Shown: positions 16,118-24,377, counted from the stretch's first letter. The stretch: DNA of 30,376 nucleotides from ZC4RG30 sp964417875 (GCA_964417875.1 CAYQJU010000032.1:1-30376), one strand, 5' to 3'. Notes: a model not told the origin generated them from the sequence alone. Made by a program: numbers and translations.

Positions 16118-16459
16118 GTGAGCGCGCTGCCGCCCTGCCCGCAATGCGGATCCACCTACACCTATGAGGACGGGCCCGACTTCGTCTGTCCGGAATGCGC
16201 GCACCAGTGGCCGATCGCTGCTGCCGCGCCGGCTGCGGCGGAGGCGCGCGTGGTGCGCGATGCCGTGGGCAATGTGCTGCAGGACGGGGACACGGTCACC
16301 GTGATCAAGGACCTGAAGGTGCGCGGCGCCTCCGCGGTGGTGAAAGTCGGCACGCGGGTGAAGAACATCCGCCTGGTCGAGGGCGACCATGACATCGACT
16401 GCCGCATCGAGGGCATCGGCGCCATGGGCCTGAAATCGGAGTTCGTCAGGAAGGCCTGA
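16118..16459 (+). CDS. yjdM: Zinc-ribbon protein YjdM (PhnA domain)
   Basis: This is a 113-residue protein of the YjdM family, historically called PhnA from its place near phosphonate genes in E. coli; no phosphonate enzyme role is established. The N-terminal zinc ribbon has Cys7 and Cys10 (CPQC) and Cys24 and Cys27 (CPEC). The C-terminal PhnA domain carries DAVGNVLQDGDTVTVIKDLK, VKVGTRVKNIRLVEGDHDID and the near-invariant MGLKSEFVRKA end. The start must be GTG 16118: nearby ATGs are in other frames and the zinc ribbon begins right after it. An 11-codon reading frame just upstream ends in a stop overlapping this GTG. Transcribed away from ygiD. Confidence 0.92.
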   Translation: MSALPPCPQCGSTYTYEDGPDFVCPECAHQWPIAAAAPAAAEARVVRDAVGNVLQDGDTVTVIKDLKVRGASAVVKVGTRVKNIRLVEGDHDIDCRIEGIGAMGLKSEFVRKA

Positions 16460-16474
16460 CCCGCGGCGAGCGGG
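16460..16474. terminator. Small hairpin between yjdM and the DUF167 gene
   Basis: CCCGC and GCGGG pair perfectly over five base pairs around a five-base loop, directly after the yjdM stop in the 24-base convergent gap. No T-run follows on either strand, so terminator activity is only a possibility. Confidence 0.25.
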
Positions 16475-16483
16475 CAGCGCGCC

Positions 16484-16714
16484 TCAGTCCGTCTCGACCT
16501 TCACCAGCTTGCGGCGGCCACCCGCGCCGGCGCGGATCGACACCTGCGCGCGACGCACCCCGAATTGCTCCGCCACCAGCGCGACCAGCTCGGCATTGGC
16601 CTTGCCATCCACCGGCGGCGACTTCAGCTGCGCCAGCCAGGTGCCATCGGCCTGCTCTTCCAGGCGGCTGACGCGCGCCCCGGGCTTCACCTTCAGTTCG
16701 AGGATCCGGCTCAT
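16484..16714 (-). CDS. DUF167 (YggU-like) small protein
   Basis: This is a 76-residue protein of the DUF167/YggU family, whose cellular role is not known. Family marks are LELKVKPGARVS at the N-terminus, the central LKSPPVDGKANAELVALVAEQFGV and the C-terminal IRAGAGGRRKLVKVE. The PPVDGKAN segment is the most diagnostic. In many proteobacteria this gene follows yggT and proC; neither is nearby here, so it stands alone. ATG 16714 starts at the family N-terminus. It is divergent from gpmA with a 57-base gap. Confidence 0.9.
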   Translation of the reverse strand: MSRILELKVKPGARVSRLEEQADGTWLAQLKSPPVDGKANAELVALVAEQFGVRRAQVSIRAGAGGRRKLVKVETD

Positions 16715-16771
16715 CGGCCGCAGCCGGTTTGGTAATCTCGCTGCACTTCACAAGGATACGGAGCCCGTCAG

Positions 16772-17521
16772 ATGTCCGGCAAACTCGTGCTGCTGCGCCA
16801 TGGCCAGAGCGAATGGAACGTCGCCAACCTGTTCACCGGCTGGACCGACGTCGACCTCACCGACCAGGGCCGTGCCGAAGCGCGTCAGGCGGGCGTCGAA
16901 CTGGCGGCCACCGGCATCCGCTTCGACTACGCCTACACCTCGCTGCTCAAGCGCGCCATCCGCACGCTGTGGATCGCGCTGGACGAGATGGACCGCATGT
17001 GGCTGCCGGTCGAAAAGAGCTGGCGGCTGAACGAGCGGCACTATGGCGCGCTGCAGGGCCTCGACAAGGCGCAGACCGCCGCCGAGCACGGCGATGCGCA
17101 GGTGAAGATCTGGCGCCGCAGCTACGACATCCCGCCACCACCGCTCGAGACCTCCGACACGCGTCATCCGCGGCACGATCCGCGCTATGCCGACCTCGAC
17201 CCGGCGCTGCTGCCCGGCACCGAATCCCTGAAGCACACGCTGGAGCGCGTGCTGCCGCTGTGGAACGAGGAGATCGCGCCGAAGCTGCGCGCCGGCCGCA
17301 ATGTGCTGATCGCCGCGCACGGCAACAGCATCCGCGCGCTGGTGAAGATGCTCGATGACCTGCCCGAGAGCGAGATCGTGGAGCTGAACATCCCCACCGG
17401 CGTGCCGCTGCTGTATGAGCTGGATGCGGCGCTGAAGCCCACCGGCCACCGCTACCTGGGCGACCAGCAAGCCATCCGCGCGGCGGCCGAGGCGGTGGAG
17501 AAGCAGGCCGAGAAGCGCTGA
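16772..17521 (+). CDS. gpmA: 2,3-bisphosphoglycerate-dependent phosphoglycerate mutase
   Basis: GpmA interconverts 3- and 2-phosphoglycerate in glycolysis through a phosphohistidine intermediate. The 249-residue protein has the phosphorylated His10 in LLRHGQSEWN, the substrate segments NLFTGWTDVDLT and LNERHYGALQGLDK (Glu88), and the second active-site His183 in AAHGNSIRALVK. Length and motifs match the dimeric bacterial enzyme. AAGGATACGGAG upstream of ATG 16772 can serve as ribosome binding site. It is a single gene, convergent with the phosphoketolase-family gene. Phosphoglycerate mutase lies in lower glycolysis, downstream of the glyceraldehyde 3-phosphate that a phosphoketolase releases, but I see no sign that the two are co-regulated. 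Confidence 0.96.
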   Translation: MSGKLVLLRHGQSEWNVANLFTGWTDVDLTDQGRAEARQAGVELAATGIRFDYAYTSLLKRAIRTLWIALDEMDRMWLPVEKSWRLNERHYGALQGLDKAQTAAEHGDAQVKIWRRSYDIPPPPLETSDTRHPRHDPRYADLDPALLPGTESLKHTLERVLPLWNEEIAPKLRAGRNVLIAAHGNSIRALVKMLDDLPESEIVELNIPTGVPLLYELDAALKPTGHRYLGDQQAIRAAAEAVEKQAEKR

Positions 17522-17553
17522 GCGCCACGCGCGCTGCTGCGGTCGGGTCACCG

Positions 17554-17576
17554 CTGCCGGGCGCGCTGCCCGGCAG
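17554..17576. terminator. Hairpin between convergent gpmA and phosphoketolase-family genes
   Basis: CTGCCGGGC (17554-17562) and GCCCGGCAG (17568-17576) form a perfect nine-pair stem with a five-base loop, in the 63-base gap between two convergent stops. No T-run follows on either strand. It is probably a bidirectional or roadblock-type terminator. Confidence 0.5.
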
Positions 17577-17584
17577 GCCCACCA

Positions 17585-19891
17585 TCAGCGCGTTGCCGCC
17601 AGCAGCGCGCGGGCTGCCGCGATGGCATCGGCGGCCGTGCAGCGGTTCGCGAACAGCATCCCGGCCACTTCCAGCGTGCCACCCCGGTTGATGTAGCCCA
17701 GTGCGCGCATGCGCTGCGGGCCGCCATCCAGGCGGCGCAGCACGCCGAGCATCGGCTCCGGTCGCGTATGCGTCAGCAGCACCCGCGGCAGGTGGGGCGG
17801 AAACAGCTCCTGCAGCGTGGAGTCGTCGAGCACGAAGGCAGCCTCGATCTCGTCGCGCGGCGTGCGCAGCCGGCCGGGTTCCACGATCACCGTGACGCAG
17901 CTCGCCACGCCTTCGGCGGCCAGTGCCGCATGCGCCTGCAGTGCCTCCTCCAGCTGGTAGGCGCCGATGGCCAGCAGCTGCACGGTGGCCTCGGCCGGAT
18001 CGCCCGCGACATGCGCCGCGCCGCGCGCCATCAACGCCTCGGCAGCCGGACCGGACAGGCGCTGCGGCACATCGCGCTTGGACACCACCACGCAGGCCAC
18101 CTGGCCGCGGCCGCGATACACATCGCGCAGCGCCGCGATGGCGGTATTGCCATCCACCGGGAACAGCACGCGCGCGGTATCGGACATCTCGCCCAGCAGG
18201 GCCTCGCCCATGGTCGGGTCCTGGTGCGACTGCTCGTTCTTGGAGTTTTCCCAGGTATGCGAGCTGACCACCAGCGGCACCGAGATCCAGCCGGGCTGCT
18301 GTCCGACTTCGCGCTGGCGACGCGCAAAGATCACGCTCTGGCGGACCAGGCCCAGCATCTTCACCGCGAACGCCTCGTAGCTGACGATGAGGTTCAGACC
18401 TGCCGTGTTGCCGAGCGCGGCAGCGGCCACAGCCTCCTCGTTGAGCGCAGTGATCACCGCGCCATCCACGGCTTCGGGCACGCCGGGCTCCGGCTCATTG
18501 ACACGATGGCACAGCACCGCAAGTGACCCGCCCATGCGGTTGCTGGCCATCTCGTCCGGATTGCCCACGCGCACGCGCAGGGCGGGGTTGGATCGCACCA
18601 GCTCGGCAAACCAGCCATCCAGCGCGACCATCGCGCTGAGCAGCGCGCCCGGCGGCTGCCACTGCGGTGGCGGCAGCACCGGCGAGGGCGGATGGCGATG
18701 CGCCAGCGGATGCTGGCTCTCGCGCGGCCGGTTCTGGCGCGCATGCGTGTCGAAGGCCGCCAGCGCGGCATCGAGTTCGGAGGGCGGCACGTACAACGCG
18801 CGTGCACCGCTCAGGAACGCCTCGCGCGCAGCCATGTCGACGGCCGGATTGCCGACCAGCGGCAGGTTGTGTGCGGCATTGGTGCCTGCGCCCGGGAAGC
18901 CGAAGCCCTTCTCGGTCTCGGCGATCACATAGGGCAGCGTCGCCGGATAGTGCCGCTCGGGTTGCGCGGCAAACGCCGCGAGCTTCGCCTCGGCGCGCAG
19001 GATGCCGCAGGCGATGGCCACCGGATCACGCCCATCCACCACTTCCGGATCGAACCCGTTGTGACGCAGGTCTTCGGCCAGCCAGTCGGCGCCGCCCTCC
19101 TGGAAGATCTGCGTGCGCTGCTCGATGCGCCGGCCGTTCAGGATCATCACCGGCACGGCGAAGCCGGTGTCACCGGCGCGCCACCAACGCGGTGCCCAGT
19201 CCGACCCGCGCTGTTCCTCGAAGGCACCGTCGCTGAGGAAGGCCACCAGCGATTCTCCGGGCAGCGGCATGTGGATGTACTGCAGCTCGGCGAAACCCAG
19301 GTAACCACCCTCCGAGATCGCGCCGGCGGTATTCGGTCCGGCATGGCTGCCGACCGGCACGGCCGGCTGGCCCTGCGCATCGATGGCATAGGAATAGAAA
19401 TCGCCGATCAGCCGCGAGAGGCCTGCCTCGGTGCGATCGTAGCGGCCGCGCTGGTTGTCCGAGACATCGCCGGTGAGCGCGTTGACGGCCTCGATGGCGG
19501 CCACGCAGTGGCCCTGGCCCATCAGCCAGCTGCGCGTGATGCCGGTGAGTGCATTGGCCAGCAGGTAGCCGACGAAGGCCGGCACCATGTTCAGCGAGCC
19601 ACCCATGTGACCCTCCGGCGTCGGCTTGAAGTCGGCGACATCCAGCGACCCGCCGGACAGGTCGATGCGCCGCGCATAGCTCATGTGCGCCACGACGTTC
19701 ATCGCCGCACAGCTGATGCGATCGGCGGCGGCGAACAGCGCATGGGCCTGTGCGGCGCTGACAACGCCGGCAGCAGACAGCTCATCCACCAGCGCCGTCG
19801 CATGCGCGATGGTCTGGCGCCTGTGGCGGATCGGTCCATAGCCTGCATGCCAGTCCTGCGGCTCGAGATGATGTTCCGGGGCCTGGTTCAT
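17585..19891 (-). CDS. Divergent phosphoketolase-family ThDP enzyme
   Basis: This is a 768-residue thiamine-diphosphate enzyme with the domain order of phosphoketolase (XFP): N-terminal ThDP domain, middle domain and C-terminal domain. Phosphoketolase splits xylulose 5-phosphate or fructose 6-phosphate to acetyl phosphate. Visible motifs are TPEGHMGGSLNMVPA, GQGH (His128), AISEGGYLGFAE, SDGAFEEQ with ILNG (250-253) as the ThDP fold, ETEKGFGFPGAGTNAAHN, NPDEMASNRMGG, SSHTWENSKNEQSHQDP and FPVDGNTAIAALRD. The ThDP motif differs from the classical GDGEAETG. From memory, close relatives are often named xylulose 5-phosphate 3-epimerase, so the reaction is open. Its start overlaps the ackA stop (ATGA), and that partner supports acetyl phosphate as product. 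The long frame upstream of ATG 19891 lies inside ackA. Confidence 0.8.
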   Translation of the reverse strand: MNQAPEHHLEPQDWHAGYGPIRHRRQTIAHATALVDELSAAGVVSAAQAHALFAAADRISCAAMNVVAHMSYARRIDLSGGSLDVADFKPTPEGHMGGSLNMVPAFVGYLLANALTGITRSWLMGQGHCVAAIEAVNALTGDVSDNQRGRYDRTEAGLSRLIGDFYSYAIDAQGQPAVPVGSHAGPNTAGAISEGGYLGFAELQYIHMPLPGESLVAFLSDGAFEEQRGSDWAPRWWRAGDTGFAVPVMILNGRRIEQRTQIFQEGGADWLAEDLRHNGFDPEVVDGRDPVAIACGILRAEAKLAAFAAQPERHYPATLPYVIAETEKGFGFPGAGTNAAHNLPLVGNPAVDMAAREAFLSGARALYVPPSELDAALAAFDTHARQNRPRESQHPLAHRHPPSPVLPPPQWQPPGALLSAMVALDGWFAELVRSNPALRVRVGNPDEMASNRMGGSLAVLCHRVNEPEPGVPEAVDGAVITALNEEAVAAAALGNTAGLNLIVSYEAFAVKMLGLVRQSVIFARRQREVGQQPGWISVPLVVSSHTWENSKNEQSHQDPTMGEALLGEMSDTARVLFPVDGNTAIAALRDVYRGRGQVACVVVSKRDVPQRLSGPAAEALMARGAAHVAGDPAEATVQLLAIGAYQLEEALQAHAALAAEGVASCVTVIVEPGRLRTPRDEIEAAFVLDDSTLQELFPPHLPRVLLTHTRPEPMLGVLRRLDGGPQRMRALGYINRGGTLEVAGMLFANRCTAADAIAAARALLAATR

Positions 19892-21132
19892 CGCTTGTCT
19901 CCTCCTCGGTTGTCCTCGATGCCACCACTCCCGACGCAGGCGAGGGCCTGCGTGGCAGCCATCCATTCCTCGTTCGTCGGTTCGACCGCCACACGCACCC
20001 GGCTGGCAGGCCGCGAGATCACCGGCTGGTGCTGCGCATTGGCCGCCTCGTCCAGCTGCACTCCCAGCCATGCCAGACCGGCACAGACGCGCTCACGCAC
20101 CAGGGCACTGTGCTCGCCCACGCCGGCTGTGAACACCAGCATGTCGAGGCCACCGATCACCGCCGCCAGCGAGGCAATCTCGCGCACGATGCGGCGCACG
20201 TACATCGCCATCGCCAGCCGGGCGCGATCACCACGTTCGCCGGGCTCGGCCTCATGGCGGGCGAGCACGCGCGGTTCGGAGGAAATGCCCGAGACACCCA
20301 GCAGGCCGGACTCGTGATAGAGCAGCCGGCTCAGCCGCTCCGGACTGTATCCGCCGGCCTGCAGCAGGTGCAGCAGCACGCCCGGATCGATCGAACCGCT
20401 GCGCGTGCCCATCATCAGGCCTTCCAGCGCCGAGAAACCCATCGTGGTGGCCCGCCCCTGCAGGCCGTGCATCGCGCACAGGCTGGCGCCGCTGCCCAGA
20501 TGCGCGGCGACGACGCGTCCCCGCGCCAGCTCGCCATGCCGCTCCGCCAGCGCGACGGCCAGGTAGGCATAGGAGAGTCCATGGAAGCCGAAGCGGCGCA
20601 GGCCGCCTGTGGTCACGGCCTGGGGCAGCGGCAGCGCCTGCTCCACGGCATCGATGCCTTGATGGAAGGCAGTGTCGAAGCAGGCCACCTGTGGCACCGC
20701 CGGTTCCGCATTGAGCATCAGGCGGATGGCCTGCAGCGCATGCGGCTGGTGCAGCGGGGCCAGCGGAATGCAGGCGGCCAGATCCTCGACCACCGCCGCA
20801 TCGAGGCGGACCGGCCCGGTGTAGCGGCTGCCCCCATGCACGACCCGGTGCACGACCAACGCCAGCGGACGGTCCTGCAGGCGCGCGCGCACATGCTGAT
20901 GGATGTGGCGCAACGCGGCGGCCGCCGGCTGCGCGGCATCCAGTTCGAGCGGCCGGGTGGCACCGCCCGCTTCATGGTGCACCGGATCCGGACCGCCGAT
21001 GCCCTGCACGCTGCCTTTCCACAGCGGCGTGCGGGACAGGGGCCGCATGCCGCCGTCGAAAGCTGCATACTTGATGCTCGAGGAGCCGCAGTTGAGCGCC
21101 AGCACCAGGCCCTTGTTGCCGCCTGCCTGCAT
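19888..21132 (-). CDS. ackA: Acetate kinase
   Basis: AckA makes ATP and acetate from acetyl phosphate, or the reverse. The 414-residue protein shows all family marks: LALNCGSSSIKYAAFD at the N-terminus, VVHRVVHGGSRYTG, FDTAFHQ, RRFGFHGLSYAYLA, AAHLGSGASLCAMHGLQG with TTMGFSALEGLMMGTRSG, VFTAGVGEHS and the C-terminal PTNEEWMAA. The catalytic His, Arg and Glu positions in these motifs are kept. ATG 21132 shares its A with the stop of the ATPase gene upstream, and its own stop overlaps the next start by four bases. Translation of the three genes is therefore probably coupled. There is no pta gene here, which suggests acetyl phosphate comes from the phosphoketolase-family partner. Confidence 0.95.
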   Translation of the reverse strand: MQAGGNKGLVLALNCGSSSIKYAAFDGGMRPLSRTPLWKGSVQGIGGPDPVHHEAGGATRPLELDAAQPAAAALRHIHQHVRARLQDRPLALVVHRVVHGGSRYTGPVRLDAAVVEDLAACIPLAPLHQPHALQAIRLMLNAEPAVPQVACFDTAFHQGIDAVEQALPLPQAVTTGGLRRFGFHGLSYAYLAVALAERHGELARGRVVAAHLGSGASLCAMHGLQGRATTMGFSALEGLMMGTRSGSIDPGVLLHLLQAGGYSPERLSRLLYHESGLLGVSGISSEPRVLARHEAEPGERGDRARLAMAMYVRRIVREIASLAAVIGGLDMLVFTAGVGEHSALVRERVCAGLAWLGVQLDEAANAQHQPVISRPASRVRVAVEPTNEEWMAATQALACVGSGGIEDNRGGDKR

Positions 21133-23870
21133 CACCTGCCCTCCGGTCGCAGTTCATCGAACAGGCCCAGTCGCCGCAGCAGCCATTTCTCGCCTTCCAG
21201 CAGCACCAGCAGCCCCACTCCGGCCAGCACGATGACGCTGCCCTCCAACAGCGGCACCGGCCGGCTGCCGAACAGCAGGTTCATGACGGGCAGGTAGGTG
21301 AAGGCCAGCTGCGCCAGCACCACCACGAGGATGGCCCACCGCACCGCCACCGTTCCCCGCACTCCCCTCAAGGAGAAAGACGAGGCATGCAGGTAGCGCA
21401 CGCTGAACAGGTAGAAGATCTCCATCACGCAGAACGCATTCACCACCATGGTGCGCGCCACCTCGATGCCCAGCCCGCGCGACATCGCCCAGCTGAACAC
21501 GCTGAATGCGATGGCGCTGAACAGCAGCGACACCAGCACGATGCGCCAGAGCATGAACGGGGAGATCAGCGGCGCACTGCGGCGCCGCGGCAGCCGGCGC
21601 ATGACGCCAGGCTCGGGCAATTCGAAAGCCAGCGACAGCCCGAGGGAGACGGTCAGCACCAGGTTGACCCACAGGATCTGTGGCGCGGTCATCGGCAACA
21701 TCGCACCGAACACCAGGGCCAGCGCCACCGCCAGCATCTCCCCGCCATTGGTCGGCAGCGTCCAGGCCACCACCTTGCGGATGTTGTCATACACCGCGCG
21801 GCCCTCGTGCACGGCCGCCGCGATCGAGGCGAAGTTGTCATCCGCCAGCACCATGCCGCTTGCTTCCTTGGCAGCCTCCGTGCCCTTGATGCCCATGGCG
21901 ACGCCGATGTCCGCCTGCTTCAGCGCCGGGGCATCGTTCACGCCGTCGCCGGTCATCGCCACGGTATGACCATGTGACTGCAGTGCGCGCACGATGCGCA
22001 GCTTGTGCTCCGGGCTGCTGCGTGCAAACACGTCGGTGTGCTCCACCGCCTGTGCCAGTTCCTCGTCGGAGATCTGCTCCAGCTGCTGCCCGGTCAGCAC
22101 GGCCGGCGAATCGGCCAGGACCAGCTGCCCTGCGATGGCGGTGGCCGTGGCGGCGTGGTCACCGGTGATCATTTTCACCGCGATGCCGGCGCCACGGCAT
22201 GCGGCCACCGCCTCGATGGCCTCCTCACGCGGCGGATCGATGAATCCTGCGACGCCGGCGAAGGTCAGGTCCGCCACCTGCGCGACACTGATCGTGTCCG
22301 GCACCGCCGGCAGGTGCGCCAGCGCGAAGCCGAGCACCCGCTGCCCCTGCAGGCCGGCGGCATCCACTTCGCGGCGCCAGAGGTCAGGCTGCAGCGGCGA
22401 CCGGGAGCCATCGGGCGCCAGTTGCGCCGTGCTCAGCGCCAGCACCTGCTCCGGGGCGCCCTTCACACACAGCAGCGCGCCGCCCTGCGCGTTCCGGTGC
22501 AGCGTGGCCATGAAACGATAGGCCGCGTCGAAGGGGACCTCGTCGACACGCGGCCACGTGGCCCGCAGGCCGGCCTCATCCAGTCCCATCTTGCGGGCGA
22601 AGGCCAGCAGCGCCCCTTCCATCGGATCGCCCTCGACGCGCCACTGCCCCTGCTCCTCGAGCAGGCGCGCGTCATTGCACAGCAGGCCGATGCGCGCCAC
22701 CTCAGCCGCCGCAGCGGTGGCGGTGGTGCCGCCCGCGTCGATCCGGATCGCCCCATGCGGCGCGTAGCCCGCGCCATCCACCGCGACGCGTCCGCCGGCG
22801 CCGGCCACCATCCGCACCGTCATCTCGTTGCGTGTCAGCGTGCCGGTCTTGTCGGTGCAGATCACGTTGGTGGCGCCGAGCGTTTCCACTGCGGGCAGGC
22901 GGCGGATGATGGCCTGCCGCGCCGCCATGCGCCGCACACCGGTGGCCAGCGTGATGGTGATGACCGCCGGCATGCTCTCGGGCACGAGGCTGACCGTCAG
23001 TGCCACGACCAGGATCAGGGCTTCCAGCCAGGCGTAGTCGCGCCATGCCACCGCCACCAGGAACAGCAGTGCCGAGATCGCGATGGCGATCACGGCGAAG
23101 CGGCGACTGAAGCGCGCCATCTGCTCCAGCAGCGGCGTTGCGCGCCCGTGCACATCGCCGAGCAACGTGCCGATGCGGCCCACTTCGGACCGCGCGCCGG
23201 TCGCGACGACCACCGCGGTGGCCTGTCCGGAGGTCACCAGCGTTCCGGAATGGAGCATCGGGGCGCGGCCTGCAAGTTCGGTGGCTGCGGCCACCGCGTC
23301 GACGGACTTCTCCGCCGCCACCGATTCGCCGGTGAGCACGGACTCATCGACCCGCAGGCCGCGTTCGCGCAGCAGCCGGGCGTCCGCCGGCACGCGGTCA
23401 CCGGCCTCCAGCAGGATCACGTCGCCCGGCACCAGCTCCGCCACCGGGACCGCCCGGCGCACGCCATCGCGGCGCACCAGCGCACGGCTGCTCAGCATGC
23501 CACGCAGCGCCGCCATGGCCTGCTCGGCGCGGCCCTCCTGCACGAAGCCCACCGTGGCATTGACCAGCACCACCGCGGCGATCACGCCCGCGTCGATGAA
23601 ATGTTCCAGCAGCAGCGACATCAGCGCCGCGGCCAGCAGGAAGAGGATCAGGGGATCATTGAACTGCCGCAGCATGCGGCGCCAGACCGGCTCGGCGGCG
23701 ACCGCAGCCAGTTCGTTCGGCCCCGTCGCGGCAAGGCGCGCGGTGGCCACTTCTTCCGTCAGCCCATCAGGGCCTGATTCGACCGCGTGCAGCACCGCGT
23801 CGGCGGACAGCGCGTGCCACGCGTGCGATGTCGCGGGTGCTTTCGCGGAATCACTGCCGTTCCGCGACAT
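21132..23870 (-). CDS. P-type cation-transporting ATPase (P2-like)
   Basis: This is a 912-residue P-type ATPase of the type II group. It has an N-terminal cation-ATPase domain, TGES (180-183) in the actuator, phosphorylated Asp340 in CTDKTGTLT, a nucleotide domain with VKGAPEQVL, the hinge TGDGVNDAPAL (640-650) and the six-helix C-terminal block. Compared with SERCA, the M4 Glu is present as Glu298 (VPESMP) and M5 Asn708/Glu711 are kept. In M6, however, WVNLVLTVSLGL has Leu739 and Thr740 where SERCA has Thr799 and Asp800. Calcium specificity is therefore doubtful and the ion is unknown. It is first in an operon with ackA and the phosphoketolase-family gene. ATG 23870 gives a complete N-terminus; a short inverted repeat lies upstream. 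Confidence 0.9.
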   Translation of the reverse strand: MSRNGSDSAKAPATSHAWHALSADAVLHAVESGPDGLTEEVATARLAATGPNELAAVAAEPVWRRMLRQFNDPLILFLLAAALMSLLLEHFIDAGVIAAVVLVNATVGFVQEGRAEQAMAALRGMLSSRALVRRDGVRRAVPVAELVPGDVILLEAGDRVPADARLLRERGLRVDESVLTGESVAAEKSVDAVAAATELAGRAPMLHSGTLVTSGQATAVVVATGARSEVGRIGTLLGDVHGRATPLLEQMARFSRRFAVIAIAISALLFLVAVAWRDYAWLEALILVVALTVSLVPESMPAVITITLATGVRRMAARQAIIRRLPAVETLGATNVICTDKTGTLTRNEMTVRMVAGAGGRVAVDGAGYAPHGAIRIDAGGTTATAAAAEVARIGLLCNDARLLEEQGQWRVEGDPMEGALLAFARKMGLDEAGLRATWPRVDEVPFDAAYRFMATLHRNAQGGALLCVKGAPEQVLALSTAQLAPDGSRSPLQPDLWRREVDAAGLQGQRVLGFALAHLPAVPDTISVAQVADLTFAGVAGFIDPPREEAIEAVAACRGAGIAVKMITGDHAATATAIAGQLVLADSPAVLTGQQLEQISDEELAQAVEHTDVFARSSPEHKLRIVRALQSHGHTVAMTGDGVNDAPALKQADIGVAMGIKGTEAAKEASGMVLADDNFASIAAAVHEGRAVYDNIRKVVAWTLPTNGGEMLAVALALVFGAMLPMTAPQILWVNLVLTVSLGLSLAFELPEPGVMRRLPRRRSAPLISPFMLWRIVLVSLLFSAIAFSVFSWAMSRGLGIEVARTMVVNAFCVMEIFYLFSVRYLHASSFSLRGVRGTVAVRWAILVVVLAQLAFTYLPVMNLLFGSRPVPLLEGSVIVLAGVGLLVLLEGEKWLLRRLGLFDELRPEGR

Positions 23871-23897
23871 GGATTCGGTCTGTTCGGGGGTCCACGC

Positions 23898-23917
23898 GAT
23901 GAGCCTAGCAACTCATC
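23898..23917. repeat. Inverted repeat upstream of the ATPase-ackA operon
   Basis: GATGAG and CTCATC pair as a perfect six-base inverted repeat with an eight-base spacer, 28 bases before the ATPase start in an 88-base gap. It could be a regulator's operator or chance. It does not match an FNR or CRP consensus, and I see no clear promoter around it. Confidence 0.3.
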
Positions 23918-23958
23918 CCGGCACTGGCCATCGGACCGGGACGAAACCCCGGCGGAAC

Positions 23959-24375
23959 CTACTGCCGCGTCACCACGGCCCAGCTGTCGTACTGCCCGCC
24001 ATGGCGTCCGGCCAGCTCCGCGAAATGCTGCGTGCGCTGCTGCATCTCGGGCACGATCAGCCGCATGCGGCGGCTGGCGTGCAGGCTGAACTGCCCGGTG
24101 GTCTCGCGCGCCTCGATCACATCCACCGAATAGCCTTCGGCTGTGAGGTCGGCCGCCAGCGAATCGGAGGCGACGCGCGTGGGCATGGTGAAGAAGAAAT
24201 CCACGGTGTGCTCGGCGAAGGTGTCGACGCCGGCCTTGCGCAGGCCCTGGATGAAGTGCGCATCCCAGTCGATGGGCTTGCTCTTCATCGAGAAGCCGCG
24301 CCAGCGCGTGATGATGCGCAGCGCCGAGAACGCGGCCACCGCCAGCAGGATGAAGAACACCACGCGATTGTCCAT
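23959..24375 (-). CDS. RraB-domain protein with N-terminal membrane anchor
   Basis: This is a 138-residue protein. Residues 4-22 (VVFFILLAVAAFSALRIIT) form one membrane helix. The rest resembles the RraB domain, which in E. coli RraB binds the C-terminal part of RNase E and reduces its activity; similar features are the HFIQGLRKAGVDTFAEHTVDFFFTMP start and the C-terminal GGQYDSWAV. Classical RraB is soluble, so the anchor is unusual. RNase E is itself membrane-associated, which would fit, but no interaction can be shown here. It starts two bases after the decarboxylase stop, so it is the third gene of that operon. The call rests on weak motif similarity, so confidence is moderate. Confidence 0.6.
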   Translation of the reverse strand: MDNRVVFFILLAVAAFSALRIITRWRGFSMKSKPIDWDAHFIQGLRKAGVDTFAEHTVDFFFTMPTRVASDSLAADLTAEGYSVDVIEARETTGQFSLHASRRMRLIVPEMQQRTQHFAELAGRHGGQYDSWAVVTRQ

Positions 24376-24377
24376 CG

